Assembly: GCA_013122435.1 (NCBI GenBank)
Contig: WYDT01000001.1
Coordinates: forward strand, 248,001-312,000
DNA: 64,000 nucleotides
Origin: Chloroflexi bacterium AL-N1
GTDB lineage: Bacteria > Chloroflexota > Chloroflexia > Chloroflexales > Roseiflexaceae
Direction of reading: 5' to 3'
Shown: positions 52,335 through 60,668 of the stretch, piece by piece
Numbering within the stretch: the first letter of the stretch is position 1
Layout: the number at the start of each line of letters is the position of its first letter
Notes under the pieces: model-generated
Seen by the model: the letters and a program-made list of their open reading frames with translations, nothing else
Databases searched by the model: none
Told to the model about the DNA's origin: nothing
Translations under genes and position numbers: made by a program

Positions 52335-54266
52335 ATGTGTGTTGAAATGACAACATCTATGCAAAGACAACTTTTGCAAGCTAAGCAGCACTCTGAGGTC
52401 AAACAGAAATCTCCTTATCGTATCGCTATCATTGGCGGTGGACCCAAAGGAATATATGGTTTTGAGCGTCTTGCTGCACAATTTAAGCAGCATCCACCCT
52501 CTGAACCCGTCAAGATTCATATTTTTAATCGCAACAAATGGTTTGGCGCCGGTGATATCTATCGGCCAGATCAGCCAGAATATCTATTAATGAATGTTTG
52601 TGTCGGGGCTATTAATATGTGGATTGATGAAATACCCCTTCCCATTGTTCCAGAACCTCTTTCTTTCTTTGATTGGCTACAGAAATCATCTGAAGAACAG
52701 AGCAGAGCCGCAACCGATTATGCCCCTCGAGCAGTGGTGGGTCGCTATCTTGAAGCGGGATTCAAAGCGATAGCAACGCATTTACCACCAGGAGTCTATG
52801 GGAAATATTTCGTAGGAGAGGTAGTTGATCTCTGTCCTGTCGAATCGATGTATGCCATTGTACTCCAGAAACCAGACGGTACTCAATGTAGACTTGAGGA
52901 AACATATAAGCATATTCTCCTGGCAACTGGTCATCCCCGTCGTCAGGAAACAGTTGAACAACGAATTTACCGTAAACAGATTAAACGTATATCAGGAGTA
53001 GGGTGGATACCTTTCCCCTATCCGGTACACTCACAACTAGCTTGTATACCTACTGACTCTACTGTTGGTATACAAGGGCTGGGTCTTACTTTTGTAGATA
53101 CGGTATTGGCACTTACGCAAGGCAGAGGTGGCATATTTACTCGCGATATAACAAGTGATAGTTTACAATATCATCCCTCGGGTTTTGAACCATCTGTCAT
53201 ATATCCATTTTCGCGAAGTGGTCTTCCTATGAGGCCGCGTGGGCCTGTATCTGGTGTGTCGCAAACAAAACTTCAATTTTTTACTCAAGAACGAATACAA
53301 GAGTTGCTCCATCGTATGCCAAAACAGAAAATTGATTTTGTAAAAGATATCTGGCCACTTATTGAACAAGATATCATGTGTGCTTTCTATACAATCGAAT
53401 TTCAGAACAAAGGATGGGTACTGGAAGCGAGAGGTCCGCTTTCATATCCCGCAATACGCAAACAAATCGAACATTTCCATCAGGTACATCCAGAAATTAC
53501 TCCCTTTCGAGTTATGGACCTTCTTGAGCCTCTGCGTGAACAAAGTTTTGCTACGGCAGAGGCATTTCATATATATGTTGTGGAACGAATGCGAACTACT
53601 ATTGCGGAGGCCAAGCAAGGAGAAGCGTTCAGTCCCTGGATGGCAGCCATAGCAGTATGGAGGGAAGCGGCAGCACCTTTTAGCACTTTATTTCGCTCTG
53701 TTGGACTGACACCATCATCACACCGTATTTTTGACACATTCTACAGGCGTTTATTAACCCACATTACCTATGGTCCACCTATCATTAATATGGAGAAGAT
53801 GCTTGCAGTAGCAGAAGCAGGTCTGCTTTCCTTTTGTACAGCTCGCAATGCCTGTGTAAAGCTTTATCTTAAGAAGAATGGCTTTATCCTACAATCAGAA
53901 AAGCCTTATTCGCGTCACAGCATTCAATATCTCATAAATGCTCGAATACCCAAGACTTCGCTAACCCATGATGATGCCCTACTCTACCGCAACCTTTTGA
54001 AGCGCGGAATGATAACACACTTTGAAAACAGAGATACCACGGAGTCAGAACAAGCCTATCAACCTGGTTGCCTGTGTCTGATCTCAGACACGGGAATTGT
54101 GATTGATGCAAGAGGGCTGCCTAACACGAAAATAACAGTGACCGGAACCCCTACAGAAGGAATATTCTTTGATAATGATTCGCTCTCACGCACAAGAAAC
54201 AATGTTGTAAGTAGTTGGGCTGCACGATTGCGGAAATACTATAAAGAGGGAGTAGAACATCTATGA
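52335..54266 (+). CDS. FAD/NAD(P)-binding oxidoreductase of a metabolite operon
   Basis: A 643-residue flavoprotein. The N-terminal dinucleotide-binding motif is IAIIGGGPKGIYGFERLAAQ, then WFGAGDIYRPDQPEYLLMN, which matches the FAD-NAD(P)-binding group (NAD_binding_9, lysine/ornithine N-monooxygenase-like). A second, NAD-type motif is STVGIQGLGLTFVDTVLAL. The long C-terminal half has no recognised domain. It could oxidise the SbnA product or an intermediate (inference). It starts two bases after the SbnA-like gene and its last bases overlap the Y4yA-like gene by ATGA, so translation is coupled. Confidence 0.78.
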   Translation: MCVEMTTSMQRQLLQAKQHSEVKQKSPYRIAIIGGGPKGIYGFERLAAQFKQHPPSEPVKIHIFNRNKWFGAGDIYRPDQPEYLLMNVCVGAINMWIDEIPLPIVPEPLSFFDWLQKSSEEQSRAATDYAPRAVVGRYLEAGFKAIATHLPPGVYGKYFVGEVVDLCPVESMYAIVLQKPDGTQCRLEETYKHILLATGHPRRQETVEQRIYRKQIKRISGVGWIPFPYPVHSQLACIPTDSTVGIQGLGLTFVDTVLALTQGRGGIFTRDITSDSLQYHPSGFEPSVIYPFSRSGLPMRPRGPVSGVSQTKLQFFTQERIQELLHRMPKQKIDFVKDIWPLIEQDIMCAFYTIEFQNKGWVLEARGPLSYPAIRKQIEHFHQVHPEITPFRVMDLLEPLREQSFATAEAFHIYVVERMRTTIAEAKQGEAFSPWMAAIAVWREAAAPFSTLFRSVGLTPSSHRIFDTFYRRLLTHITYGPPIINMEKMLAVAEAGLLSFCTARNACVKLYLKKNGFILQSEKPYSRHSIQYLINARIPKTSLTHDDALLYRNLLKRGMITHFENRDTTESEQAYQPGCLCLISDTGIVIDARGLPNTKITVTGTPTEGIFFDNDSLSRTRNNVVSSWAARLRKYYKEGVEHL

Positions 54267-55708
54267 CATTCAATAATGTATCAATGACATATCCACGACT
54301 AACACCACTCATGGCACCATGGGTAACTTCACTTATATCACAACAAGAGCTTCTTGATCAGGCGTTTCAACAATATGGTTCGCCGCTTAATATACATCAT
54401 ACACCAGCATTTGCTGATAACTATCAGTCATATGTAGCCGTCCTTCAGCACCATGAATTGCGACATCAGATTTTCTTTGCACGTAAAGCAAACAAGTGTA
54501 AGGCTTTTGTTAAGGAAGCACAGCGTATAGGATGTGGGATCGATACGGCTAGTTATCGTGAATTACAACAGTGTTTAGAGCTGTCTTTTGAGGTGGACCA
54601 ACTGGTGTTAACTGCAGCTATTAAATCAGAAAAGGTGGTACGCTTAGCTGTGAGCCATCAAATTCTTATTGTAGTAGACAATCTAGATGAATGCATACTC
54701 GTGAATCGTATCGCACAAGAGTTGCGGATGAGCGCTCGTATAGGAGTGCGCGTCAGTGGCTTTCATTCTGGCGGACAACAGTTATATAGTCGGTTTGGTT
54801 TTTCCCTCGATCAAGCAATGGAGCTAATCATCCATCAAATAGGACCTGATCGGATGTTCGAAGCACTGCGCTTTACTGGCTTTCACTTTCACCTCAATGG
54901 ATATTCATGGCAAGAGCGCGGGACGGCATTGATAGAAGTTATTCAAGCTATAGATGCTCTACGTGAACGAGACATTATGACCGAGTTCATTGATGTTGGA
55001 GGAGGGTTCCTTGTCAACTACCTTGCATGTAAGGAGGAATGGCATACCTTTATCGAAACACTCCAATGCGCCGTAAGAGGGCAACATGTACCAATCACCT
55101 TTCTCAACACGGGGTTAGGCTTTGAAATGGTTCATGGCCAACTTCACGGCCAGTTGCAAACATACCCATACTACAATGAACTACCGCGTGAACAATTTCT
55201 GGAAGCCATGTTATCGTATCAGAATTCACAGGGAGAAGCAGTAGCTTCCTTACTTCGGACACGTGACATAGAATTACGATTGGAGCCTGGTCGCTCATTG
55301 GTCGATCAAGCTGGCACAACACTTGCAAAAGTTGCGTTTCGCAAGCATGACAGTCAGAACAACTTACTGATCGGTTTAGAGATGAATCGGACCCAAATGA
55401 CCAGCTCCAGTGCTGATTTTCTGATTGACCCATTATTGATATCTTCTACAGTAGATACGCGATCATCTGAACCAACTTTTGGGTTTCTGGTTGGTGCGTA
55501 TTGTCTCGAACAGGATATACTCCTGAAACGGGCTGTTGTGTTGCCTCGTATACCAGCTATTGGAGACATTGTATGTTTTCCTAATACAGCAGGTTATATG
55601 ATGCACTTCTTCGAATCGGAGGCACATCTTTTTGATTTGGCTACTAATCTTGTCCTGATTCATTCAGAGGATACACAAGTACCTTTGCAGTTAATAGAGG
55701 ATATCTAA
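54263..55708 (+). CDS. Y4yA-type PLP-dependent decarboxylase (fold type III)
   Basis: A 481-residue alanine-racemase-fold PLP enzyme. FFARKANKC holds the PLP lysine, then GCGIDTASYRELQQCLEL. The PLP phosphate region is DVGGGFLVNY. The C-terminal beta-domain contains LRLEPGRSLVDQAGTT with the conserved Glu-Pro-Gly-Arg, and the active-site region near VGAYCLEQDILLKR. This is the Y4yA group of amino-acid decarboxylase-like proteins, named from Rhizobium plasmid pNGR234a, where a similar gene sits next to a cysteine-synthase-like gene. The substrate is unknown; it may decarboxylate the SbnA-type product. It ends the operon. Confidence 0.85.
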   Translation: MTFNNVSMTYPRLTPLMAPWVTSLISQQELLDQAFQQYGSPLNIHHTPAFADNYQSYVAVLQHHELRHQIFFARKANKCKAFVKEAQRIGCGIDTASYRELQQCLELSFEVDQLVLTAAIKSEKVVRLAVSHQILIVVDNLDECILVNRIAQELRMSARIGVRVSGFHSGGQQLYSRFGFSLDQAMELIIHQIGPDRMFEALRFTGFHFHLNGYSWQERGTALIEVIQAIDALRERDIMTEFIDVGGGFLVNYLACKEEWHTFIETLQCAVRGQHVPITFLNTGLGFEMVHGQLHGQLQTYPYYNELPREQFLEAMLSYQNSQGEAVASLLRTRDIELRLEPGRSLVDQAGTTLAKVAFRKHDSQNNLLIGLEMNRTQMTSSSADFLIDPLLISSTVDTRSSEPTFGFLVGAYCLEQDILLKRAVVLPRIPAIGDIVCFPNTAGYMMHFFESEAHLFDLATNLVLIHSEDTQVPLQLIEDI

Positions 55709-55742
55709 GTAAGCGTCAAGGTACAAGGATGTTGTAGGAATT

Positions 55743-55758
55743 TGGCATATTTTATGCA
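55743..55758 (+). promoter_or_regulatory. Sigma-54-type promoter for csbD-like gene
   Basis: TGGCATATTTTATGCA with GG-N10-GC spacing, 40 bases before the ATG. Confidence 0.75.
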
Positions 55759-55798
55759 ATGTAATAGATCAAGATCAATATAAGTAAGGAGTCCTGTT

Positions 55799-56008
55799 AT
55801 GGCAAATTGGGATACTATTAAAGGTCAATGGAACCAACTCAAAGGTAAAGCGCGTACTCAATGGGGCAAGATAACTGATGATGAGTGGGATCAAATTGCT
55901 GGACATAGAGATCAACTCATTGGGAAATTGCAAGAGAAGTACGGTTGGACAAAAGAGAAGGCTGAACAAGAAGCGGACAGCTATTTTGACCAGCACACAA
56001 ATCACTAA
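55799..56008 (+). CDS. CsbD family stress protein
   Basis: A 69-residue protein, MANWDTIKGQWNQLKGKART, then DEWDQIAGHRDQLIGKLQEK. This is the full CsbD family pattern (WDxIxGxWxQxKGxxxxxWGxxTDDxxxxxxGxxDxLxGxxQ). CsbD proteins are soluble, abundant and induced by osmotic or general stress; no activity is known. A ribosome-binding site AAGGAG lies eight bases upstream. The transcript ends in a 12-bp hairpin. Confidence 0.93.
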   Translation: MANWDTIKGQWNQLKGKARTQWGKITDDEWDQIAGHRDQLIGKLQEKYGWTKEKAEQEADSYFDQHTNH

Positions 56009-56018
56009 TATTTGCAAT

Positions 56019-56052
56019 AAGAAGATGACAGCATTCCAGTTGTCATCTTCTT
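56019..56052. terminator. Bidirectional hairpin between csbD-like and response regulator genes
   Basis: AAGAAGATGACA (56019-56030) and TGTCATCTTCTT (56041-56052) form a perfect 12-bp stem with a 10-base loop. It lies between convergent genes and probably stops both transcripts. No T-run is present. Confidence 0.65.
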
Positions 56053-56073
56053 AGTACCACGAGGCAAAAAATA

Positions 56074-56484
56074 TTAGGTTGTAAGTAGATTACCTATAAT
56101 GTCTACAAATTGATCGATAAAGAAGGGTTTGGAAATGTATGCAGAGACTCCAAGCTTTTGAGCATGCTGTTGAATCAAAGGAGTATCATAGGCAGTACAA
56201 AGTACAATTGGCGTAATTAAAGTATTTATCTTTAGACGTTGGATAAGATCTAAACCAGTTATATCACGTAGATTATAATCTGTGACAAGTATATCGTATG
56301 GATGTCGATGCCATTGTTCAAGACCTTCTTCGCCTGAGTATGCTATGTCTATTTTACAATGCAATCCTAAATGTTGTACTCCAATATGTATGATATTTGC
56401 AATACTGACATCGTCTTCAACTAACAACATATGATGTGCTTTATTCGCTTCATACTCGGCGATAGCACTAGATAGGTCATGCAT
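56074..56484 (-). CDS. Single-domain response regulator
   Basis: A 136-residue receiver domain. The acidic pair is in LLVEDDVSI, the phosphoacceptor Asp in ILVTDYNLRDITGLDL, the Thr/Ser position in VLCTAYDT, and the conserved Lys in YISKPFFIDQ. No output domain is present, so it signals through protein contact or a phosphorelay. The ATG at 56484 has GAAAGAGA upstream; the alternative TTG ten codons earlier is weaker. A sigma-54-type promoter stands behind it. The kinase is not in the window. Confidence 0.9.
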   Translation of the reverse strand: MHDLSSAIAEYEANKAHHMLLVEDDVSIANIIHIGVQHLGLHCKIDIAYSGEEGLEQWHRHPYDILVTDYNLRDITGLDLIQRLKINTLITPIVLCTAYDTPLIQQHAQKLGVSAYISKPFFIDQFVDIIGNLLTT

Positions 56485-56564
56485 TTTTTCTCTTTCAATG
56501 TAAATATCAGGCAAGATAAAACGTCTATAAAAACTGCAGAAGATCTTTGATACATTTAGTAGTA

Positions 56565-56580
56565 TGCATAAATAATGCCA
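56565..56580 (-). promoter_or_regulatory. Sigma-54-type promoter for the response regulator
   Basis: Minus strand TGGCATTATTTATGCA with GG-N10-GC spacing, about 80 bases from the ATG at 56484. Confidence 0.7.
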
Positions 56581-56649
56581 AAAACGTTCATATGATAGAG
56601 TAAATCAAATATTATTAACTGTCGTAAAATACAGATAGAGATCAAAGTA

Positions 56650-58074
56650 GTGAAGATAACACGGGTAAGGGAAATCCTGATATACATTGTCTTTCTTTTG
56701 GGAACCATACCAATCACTGTTCAGGCACAGGAGCCAGTACCAACCGAAATACCTGCTGCGGAAGAACAGCGGGAAGCTCCATCACAGGTTGAAGTACAAC
56801 CGACAGCAGAGGACGAACAGATCGACAGTCGCCTGACTGGCATTTTGCAAGCTACTGATTGGTTTACAAATCCTTCTGTCACTGTTCGAGACGGAGTTGT
56901 TTTTCTGGATGGCCAAACAGAGATTGAAGAACACCAGGAGTGGGCCGGAAATCTGGCACGGAATACGCAAGATGTGGTGGCCGTAGTCAATCGTATCGAA
57001 GTTCTGCCTCAATCACTCTGGAATTTTGCTCCAGCTCTGGCTGAAACACGTACATTATGGCGTGAGCTGATTCAAAGCATCCCCGTCATTATCTTTGGAG
57101 TCATAGTCCTTTTGTTGTCGTGGTGGATCATGAAACCAATCACACAACTCTCTCGACGTATTTTGCGGAATAGACTTGGCTCCCCACTACTTACCAGAAT
57201 TATGGCGCAAACGTTTGCTATTCCCGTGTTTTTGCTAGGACTATATCTGGTGCTTCAGGTTGCAGGACTTACACGTCTGGCCCTTACCTTGCTTGGTGGG
57301 ACCGGAATCGTAGGAATTGTGATTGGTTTTGCCTTCCGCGATATTGCTGAAAACTTTCTGGCAAGTGTCCTATTGAGTATCAGAAAGCCCTTTCGTTCGG
57401 AAGACCTGATTGAGGTTGCTGGTTTCACTGGCATTGTACAGCAGATGAATACACGTAGCACGGTGCTCATGACTCTTGACGGTAATCATATTCAAATTCC
57501 GAATGCAACGGTATTTAAGAACACGATTGTTAATTATACCGCTAACCCTAACCGACGATCTGACTTTGTTGTGGGTATCGGCTATGATGATGCGATTTTA
57601 CAGGCACAGGAACTTATTGCACAGATACTTGGTGAACATCCTGCTGTGCTTAAGACACCTGAGCCACTGGTTTTGGTTGATGAATTGGGAGCAGCAACGG
57701 TCAATTTACGCATTTACTTCTGGTATGATACTACATTGTATGCACCCATTAAGATAAGATCATCGCTTATTCGGTTGACGAAACGAACTCTAGAAGACAA
57801 TGGAATTTCAATGCCCGATGAAGCACGCGAAGTCATTTTTCCACAGGGCGTTCCTATTATTCAGTCGTCCCAATTAGAAGAAGCAGCTCCTGTAAATGGC
57901 ACAAGGCGCACGGCGGCAATAGAACATAACTCATCTGATGATTTACTACGTTCAGAGCCACTAACGACAGACGCTGAAGGAAACCTGCATAGTGAAGAGC
58001 AGAACATCCGTAAGCAGGCTGAGCGTTCACGTACTCCTGAAGAAGGAGAAAATTTGTTAGAAGAGGAAGAATAA
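56650..58074 (+). CDS. BON-domain MscS mechanosensitive channel
   Basis: A 474-residue protein, GTG start. A signal peptide (YIVFLLGTIPITVQAQ) is followed by a Pro/Glu-rich linker, a BON domain (about residues 60-118, TVRDGVVFLDGQTEIEEHQE) and three membrane segments. The last membrane segment is the MscS pore helix (LGGTGIVGIVIGFAFRDIAE). The beta domain reads FRSEDLIEVAGFTGIVQQMN and HIQIPNATVFKNTIVNYT. The acidic C-terminal tail is about 70 residues. It releases osmolytes on hypo-osmotic shock. No -24/-12 site was seen before it. An upstream relative in the window (30716) is dead. Confidence 0.88.
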   Translation: MKITRVREILIYIVFLLGTIPITVQAQEPVPTEIPAAEEQREAPSQVEVQPTAEDEQIDSRLTGILQATDWFTNPSVTVRDGVVFLDGQTEIEEHQEWAGNLARNTQDVVAVVNRIEVLPQSLWNFAPALAETRTLWRELIQSIPVIIFGVIVLLLSWWIMKPITQLSRRILRNRLGSPLLTRIMAQTFAIPVFLLGLYLVLQVAGLTRLALTLLGGTGIVGIVIGFAFRDIAENFLASVLLSIRKPFRSEDLIEVAGFTGIVQQMNTRSTVLMTLDGNHIQIPNATVFKNTIVNYTANPNRRSDFVVGIGYDDAILQAQELIAQILGEHPAVLKTPEPLVLVDELGAATVNLRIYFWYDTTLYAPIKIRSSLIRLTKRTLEDNGISMPDEAREVIFPQGVPIIQSSQLEEAAPVNGTRRTAAIEHNSSDDLLRSEPLTTDAEGNLHSEEQNIRKQAERSRTPEEGENLLEEEE

Positions 58075-58108
58075 GCAATACAATACTTATGTTGAAGTAA
58101 ATAAAAAA

Positions 58109-58140
58109 ACCAGAGCAAACCCATTACTCTGGTCCTTTTA
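58109..58140. terminator. Bidirectional intrinsic terminator
   Basis: ACCAGAG (58109-58115) and CTCTGGT (58127-58133) form a 7-bp stem with an 11-base loop. A run of seven A lies before the left arm (seven U on the minus strand) and CCTTTT follows the right arm. It ends the MscS transcript and, more strongly, the minus-strand gene that stops at 58160. Confidence 0.8.
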
Positions 58141-58159
58141 AGCTATAATCAAGATCTGT

Positions 58160-58906
58160 TTAGCTTTCGCCCTGCTCTGTCAGTAGCTTATCCACCGCAC
58201 GTGTGACCGTGACGCGATTCTGGTGCTTCATTTCATACTGCTTTACCTGCCGCAGTTCTGCCTCACTAAGACCAGATAATCGCTCTGTTATTTCATCGGC
58301 ACGTAACTCGTCATAGCGTGGCAGTGGCTCAACGGTTACCAGTGTTTCGGTCGGCGTGCTCTGATTTCGCTCTAACACCAGCCGCTCGACTTCTCGCATC
58401 ACCATGACACGGTTGTCGTGGTGTTCTTCATATGTGCGAACACTGTGTAGCGATGCTGTGTCGAGTTGTGCGAGCCGAGCAGTAACATCCTCAACGTTTA
58501 GTGTGTCATAGCCAGGGAAAGGCTCCTCAACTGCAGGTTGTTCTTGTGTGCGAAGGATGCTGTTCAACACATCCACTTTGATGGAGAGACGAGTAACCTG
58601 TCGATTAAGATTTTTTACTGAACTGTGAGTTGGTATTTGCAACAAATGCAAGACACGGTCACGGACGTTTGATGTTTCATCATAGGCTGCCTCAAACTTA
58701 TCAGCAACTGATTGGCCTTCTGCAACAACCTCATTATGCACTGACCCAGTCAAGTGACTCAATTGTTTGCGCGTCGTTCGTTCGACCTGTGCACCACGTT
58801 TCTCGAAGCGACCCAATATTTCAGTTACCTGGTCGCCAAACAGAGCCAACGCTCCAATACACGCATACGTTCCAGTACGGGCTGAGCGTAATAATGAACC
58901 TATCAT
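58160..58906 (-). CDS. Phasin-like helical protein with duplicated C-terminal module
   Basis: A 248-residue protein. The N-terminal part has a short hydrophobic stretch (TGTYACIGALALFGDQVTEI) and helices like phasin or poly-granule-associated proteins. The C-terminal half is a duplication: PFPGYDTLNVEDVTARLAQL with SVRTYEEHHDNRVMVMREVE, and PLPRYDELRADEITERLSGL with QVKQYEMKHQNRVTVTRAVD, each about 48 residues. The repeat looks like a helical hairpin found near phasin-like proteins in actinobacteria and Chloroflexota. Function unknown. A -24/-12 site lies upstream (58959). Confidence 0.75.
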   Translation of the reverse strand: MIGSLLRSARTGTYACIGALALFGDQVTEILGRFEKRGAQVERTTRKQLSHLTGSVHNEVVAEGQSVADKFEAAYDETSNVRDRVLHLLQIPTHSSVKNLNRQVTRLSIKVDVLNSILRTQEQPAVEEPFPGYDTLNVEDVTARLAQLDTASLHSVRTYEEHHDNRVMVMREVERLVLERNQSTPTETLVTVEPLPRYDELRADEITERLSGLSEAELRQVKQYEMKHQNRVTVTRAVDKLLTEQGES

Positions 58907-58958
58907 TTTTCATTCTCCTTATATATTACATTTTATATAACGCACTGTGTCATATTAT

Positions 58959-58974
58959 TGCGAAAAGCGTGCCA
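58959..58974 (-). promoter_or_regulatory. Sigma-54-type promoter for the phasin-like gene
   Basis: Minus strand TGGCACGCTTTTCGCA with GG-N10-GC spacing. Confidence 0.65.
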
Positions 58975-59017
58975 AATTATCTAAAGGAGGACTATCATTT
59001 TTGTAGTATATGCAAAA

Positions 59018-59041
59018 AGTGGTTCCATGTAAGGGACCACT
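59018..59041. terminator. Hairpin downstream of the lipoprotein gene
   Basis: AGTGGTTCC (59018-59026) pairs with GGGACCACT (59033-59041), nine pairs with one G-U, six-base loop. It probably ends the minus-strand lipoprotein transcript that stops at 59134. Confidence 0.5.
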
Positions 59042-59133
59042 GTCATCATTGCAATCCTAGGGGTTGCCCCTTTCCCACCAATCTCATTGGAAATATTCAG
59101 CACCAGAATGGTACAACCAAACCCTAAGGGTTG

Positions 59134-59883
59134 CTATTCTTCCTCGAAGAGTTCGAATGAGTCTGCAATAATTGCTGGTTGGTTTTCGTACTCGACATAA
59201 AGATCGTCTTGCAGATCAAAATCAAATGTTTCTTCCATTTCAGCAATAACAAAATTTTGGACTGTCCCAGTCACACTCATTTCTGCACCGTCTTCAAAGC
59301 TGATTGTTTGATCTGGCATAAGCACCAACAGTGGTGCACTAATCTCAAGTAGTCGATCATCACCTAGACTGAAAGATTGTTGGTCAAATACTTCATTAAC
59401 CTCACCACGGACAGTTACATTCTCTCCTTCAAATGCAAGTGGATCATCAGCAATAGCTCGCAACGTAAGGGCCTCGTCGCCAGGTACAATCTCTTCCTGT
59501 ACTTCGTCCTGTACATTTTCAGCCACGTCTTCTAATCCTGCTTCAGCCGTTGCGGCTGCCTCATCAACGTTTTCTTCGACCGCAGCTATGCCTTCTTCTA
59601 GTTCAGCTTCAGCAGTGGCAGCGCCCTCTGCTACATTTTCCTCTACGGTGGCAGCACCTTCTTCTACGTTCTCCTCTAATGCAGCGGCATCTTCTTGAAT
59701 TTCTTCCCCAGTTGCTTCCATGGTCTCATCAACATTTTCTTCGATGGTGGTAACAGTTCCTCGGGTGATCGCTGTTTCATCATTGCCACCACCACAGGCT
59801 ACCAGTGCTAAACTAAGCGCTATGCTGCTTGTCGCAATTGTTACTTTCTTCCGTGAGAATGGAAGAGTGTTTTGAAAATTCAT
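59134..59883 (-). CDS. Acidic LEA-like lipoprotein
   Basis: A 249-residue protein. The lipobox is LALVAC followed by GGGND, after a basic start and hydrophobic core (SSIALSLALVAC), so it is a lipoprotein. Residues ~45-130 are a repetitive acidic stretch based on EENVEEGAATVEENVAEGAA and EAELEEGIAAVEENVDEAAA. Residues ~140-245 look like an OB-fold domain (FEGENVTVRGEVNEVFDQQS, MSVTGTVQNFVIAEME). It may bind ions or protect the envelope during stress (inference). A sigma-54-type promoter lies 48 bases upstream of the ATG. Confidence 0.75.
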   Translation of the reverse strand: MNFQNTLPFSRKKVTIATSSIALSLALVACGGGNDETAITRGTVTTIEENVDETMEATGEEIQEDAAALEENVEEGAATVEENVAEGAATAEAELEEGIAAVEENVDEAAATAEAGLEDVAENVQDEVQEEIVPGDEALTLRAIADDPLAFEGENVTVRGEVNEVFDQQSFSLGDDRLLEISAPLLVLMPDQTISFEDGAEMSVTGTVQNFVIAEMEETFDFDLQDDLYVEYENQPAIIADSFELFEEE

Positions 59884-59930
59884 AGGTTTCTCCTTTTACC
59901 AAAGATCTATAAAACGAACTCTTATCTATA

Positions 59931-59946
59931 TGCAAACTATATGCCA
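59931..59946 (-). promoter_or_regulatory. Sigma-54-type promoter for the LEA-like lipoprotein
   Basis: Minus strand TGGCATATAGTTTGCA with GG-N10-GC spacing. Confidence 0.75.
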
Positions 59947-59994
59947 AATTGACTATTTGACAAAAACAAAGCTTGATAACGAGATAAAATGTTA

Positions 59995-60657
59995 TTAGCT
60001 CATTGTATTAGATAGGGTATGTTGCCGCTGATAGAGCCGATCATAGCGTTCTGCCAGGGTTCTGAAATATCCCTCAAAGACATTCCATCTCTGCTGCATA
60101 TGGTCCCTGGCCTGCTGGGTATTCTCATCTTCTTCGCCGCGGCGTGCCAGACGCAGCGTTCGCAGAATACGTCGGCTTACACCACTTGTGACGGCACCTG
60201 CAACCTGAGTAAGTGGACTTTTGGTTGTTTGTAAAACTTGCAACAGCACCTCTTGAGCAACCTGAGCAGAGGCTTTATCATTCAGATATCCCTCCTGCAT
60301 CATATGATCGATGAGGAAGGCGCGACTCCAATAATAGCTAATGTTATCGGTAGCACTTTTAAGCGCAAATACGTACACGATTTTGCGTGAGAGACGGACA
60401 ATAAAACTTCTTGCTGTTTTGGTTGGAATGGCCAGCAGGGTAGACACACATCCGCCCTTTGTTGCTTCCTGATTGAGCAATCTGGCTGTTCCTTTTGGTA
60501 TTTGCTGATCACGTCGTGTAGCAATCGTTTTGACCATCCGCCGTCGAAAAAAGTCTTCAAACATGCTATCTACAAAAGGAATTGGAATGAGTGCGGATAA
60601 ACCGGCAAAGGTTGCGTCGGCATAGATAAGCCAGTCAAAATCGTATTGTGTTGACAT
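59995..60657 (-). CDS. Unknown basic membrane-associated protein
   Basis: A 220-residue protein that I do not recognise. The N-terminal ATFAGLSALIPIPFVDSMFE is amphipathic and could insert into a membrane, followed by a basic helix (FFRRRMVKTIATRRDQQIPK). The rest is helical and Arg-rich (SGVSRRILRTLRLARRGEED). The gene lies 11 bases after the SDR stop on the same strand, so it is co-transcribed with the SDR and DUF2171-like genes from the promoter at 62186. Confidence 0.6.
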   Translation of the reverse strand: MSTQYDFDWLIYADATFAGLSALIPIPFVDSMFEDFFRRRMVKTIATRRDQQIPKGTARLLNQEATKGGCVSTLLAIPTKTARSFIVRLSRKIVYVFALKSATDNISYYWSRAFLIDHMMQEGYLNDKASAQVAQEVLLQVLQTTKSPLTQVAGAVTSGVSRRILRTLRLARRGEEDENTQQARDHMQQRWNVFEGYFRTLAERYDRLYQRQHTLSNTMS

Positions 60658-60668
60658 CTATAGTTTCC

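Noticed and set aside
59041..59133. CCCTAAGGGTTGC pieces as a full copy of the 26.4-kb repeat
   Set aside because: Only about a dozen bases agree, and the rest of the unit is absent, so only a loose relation can be stated.
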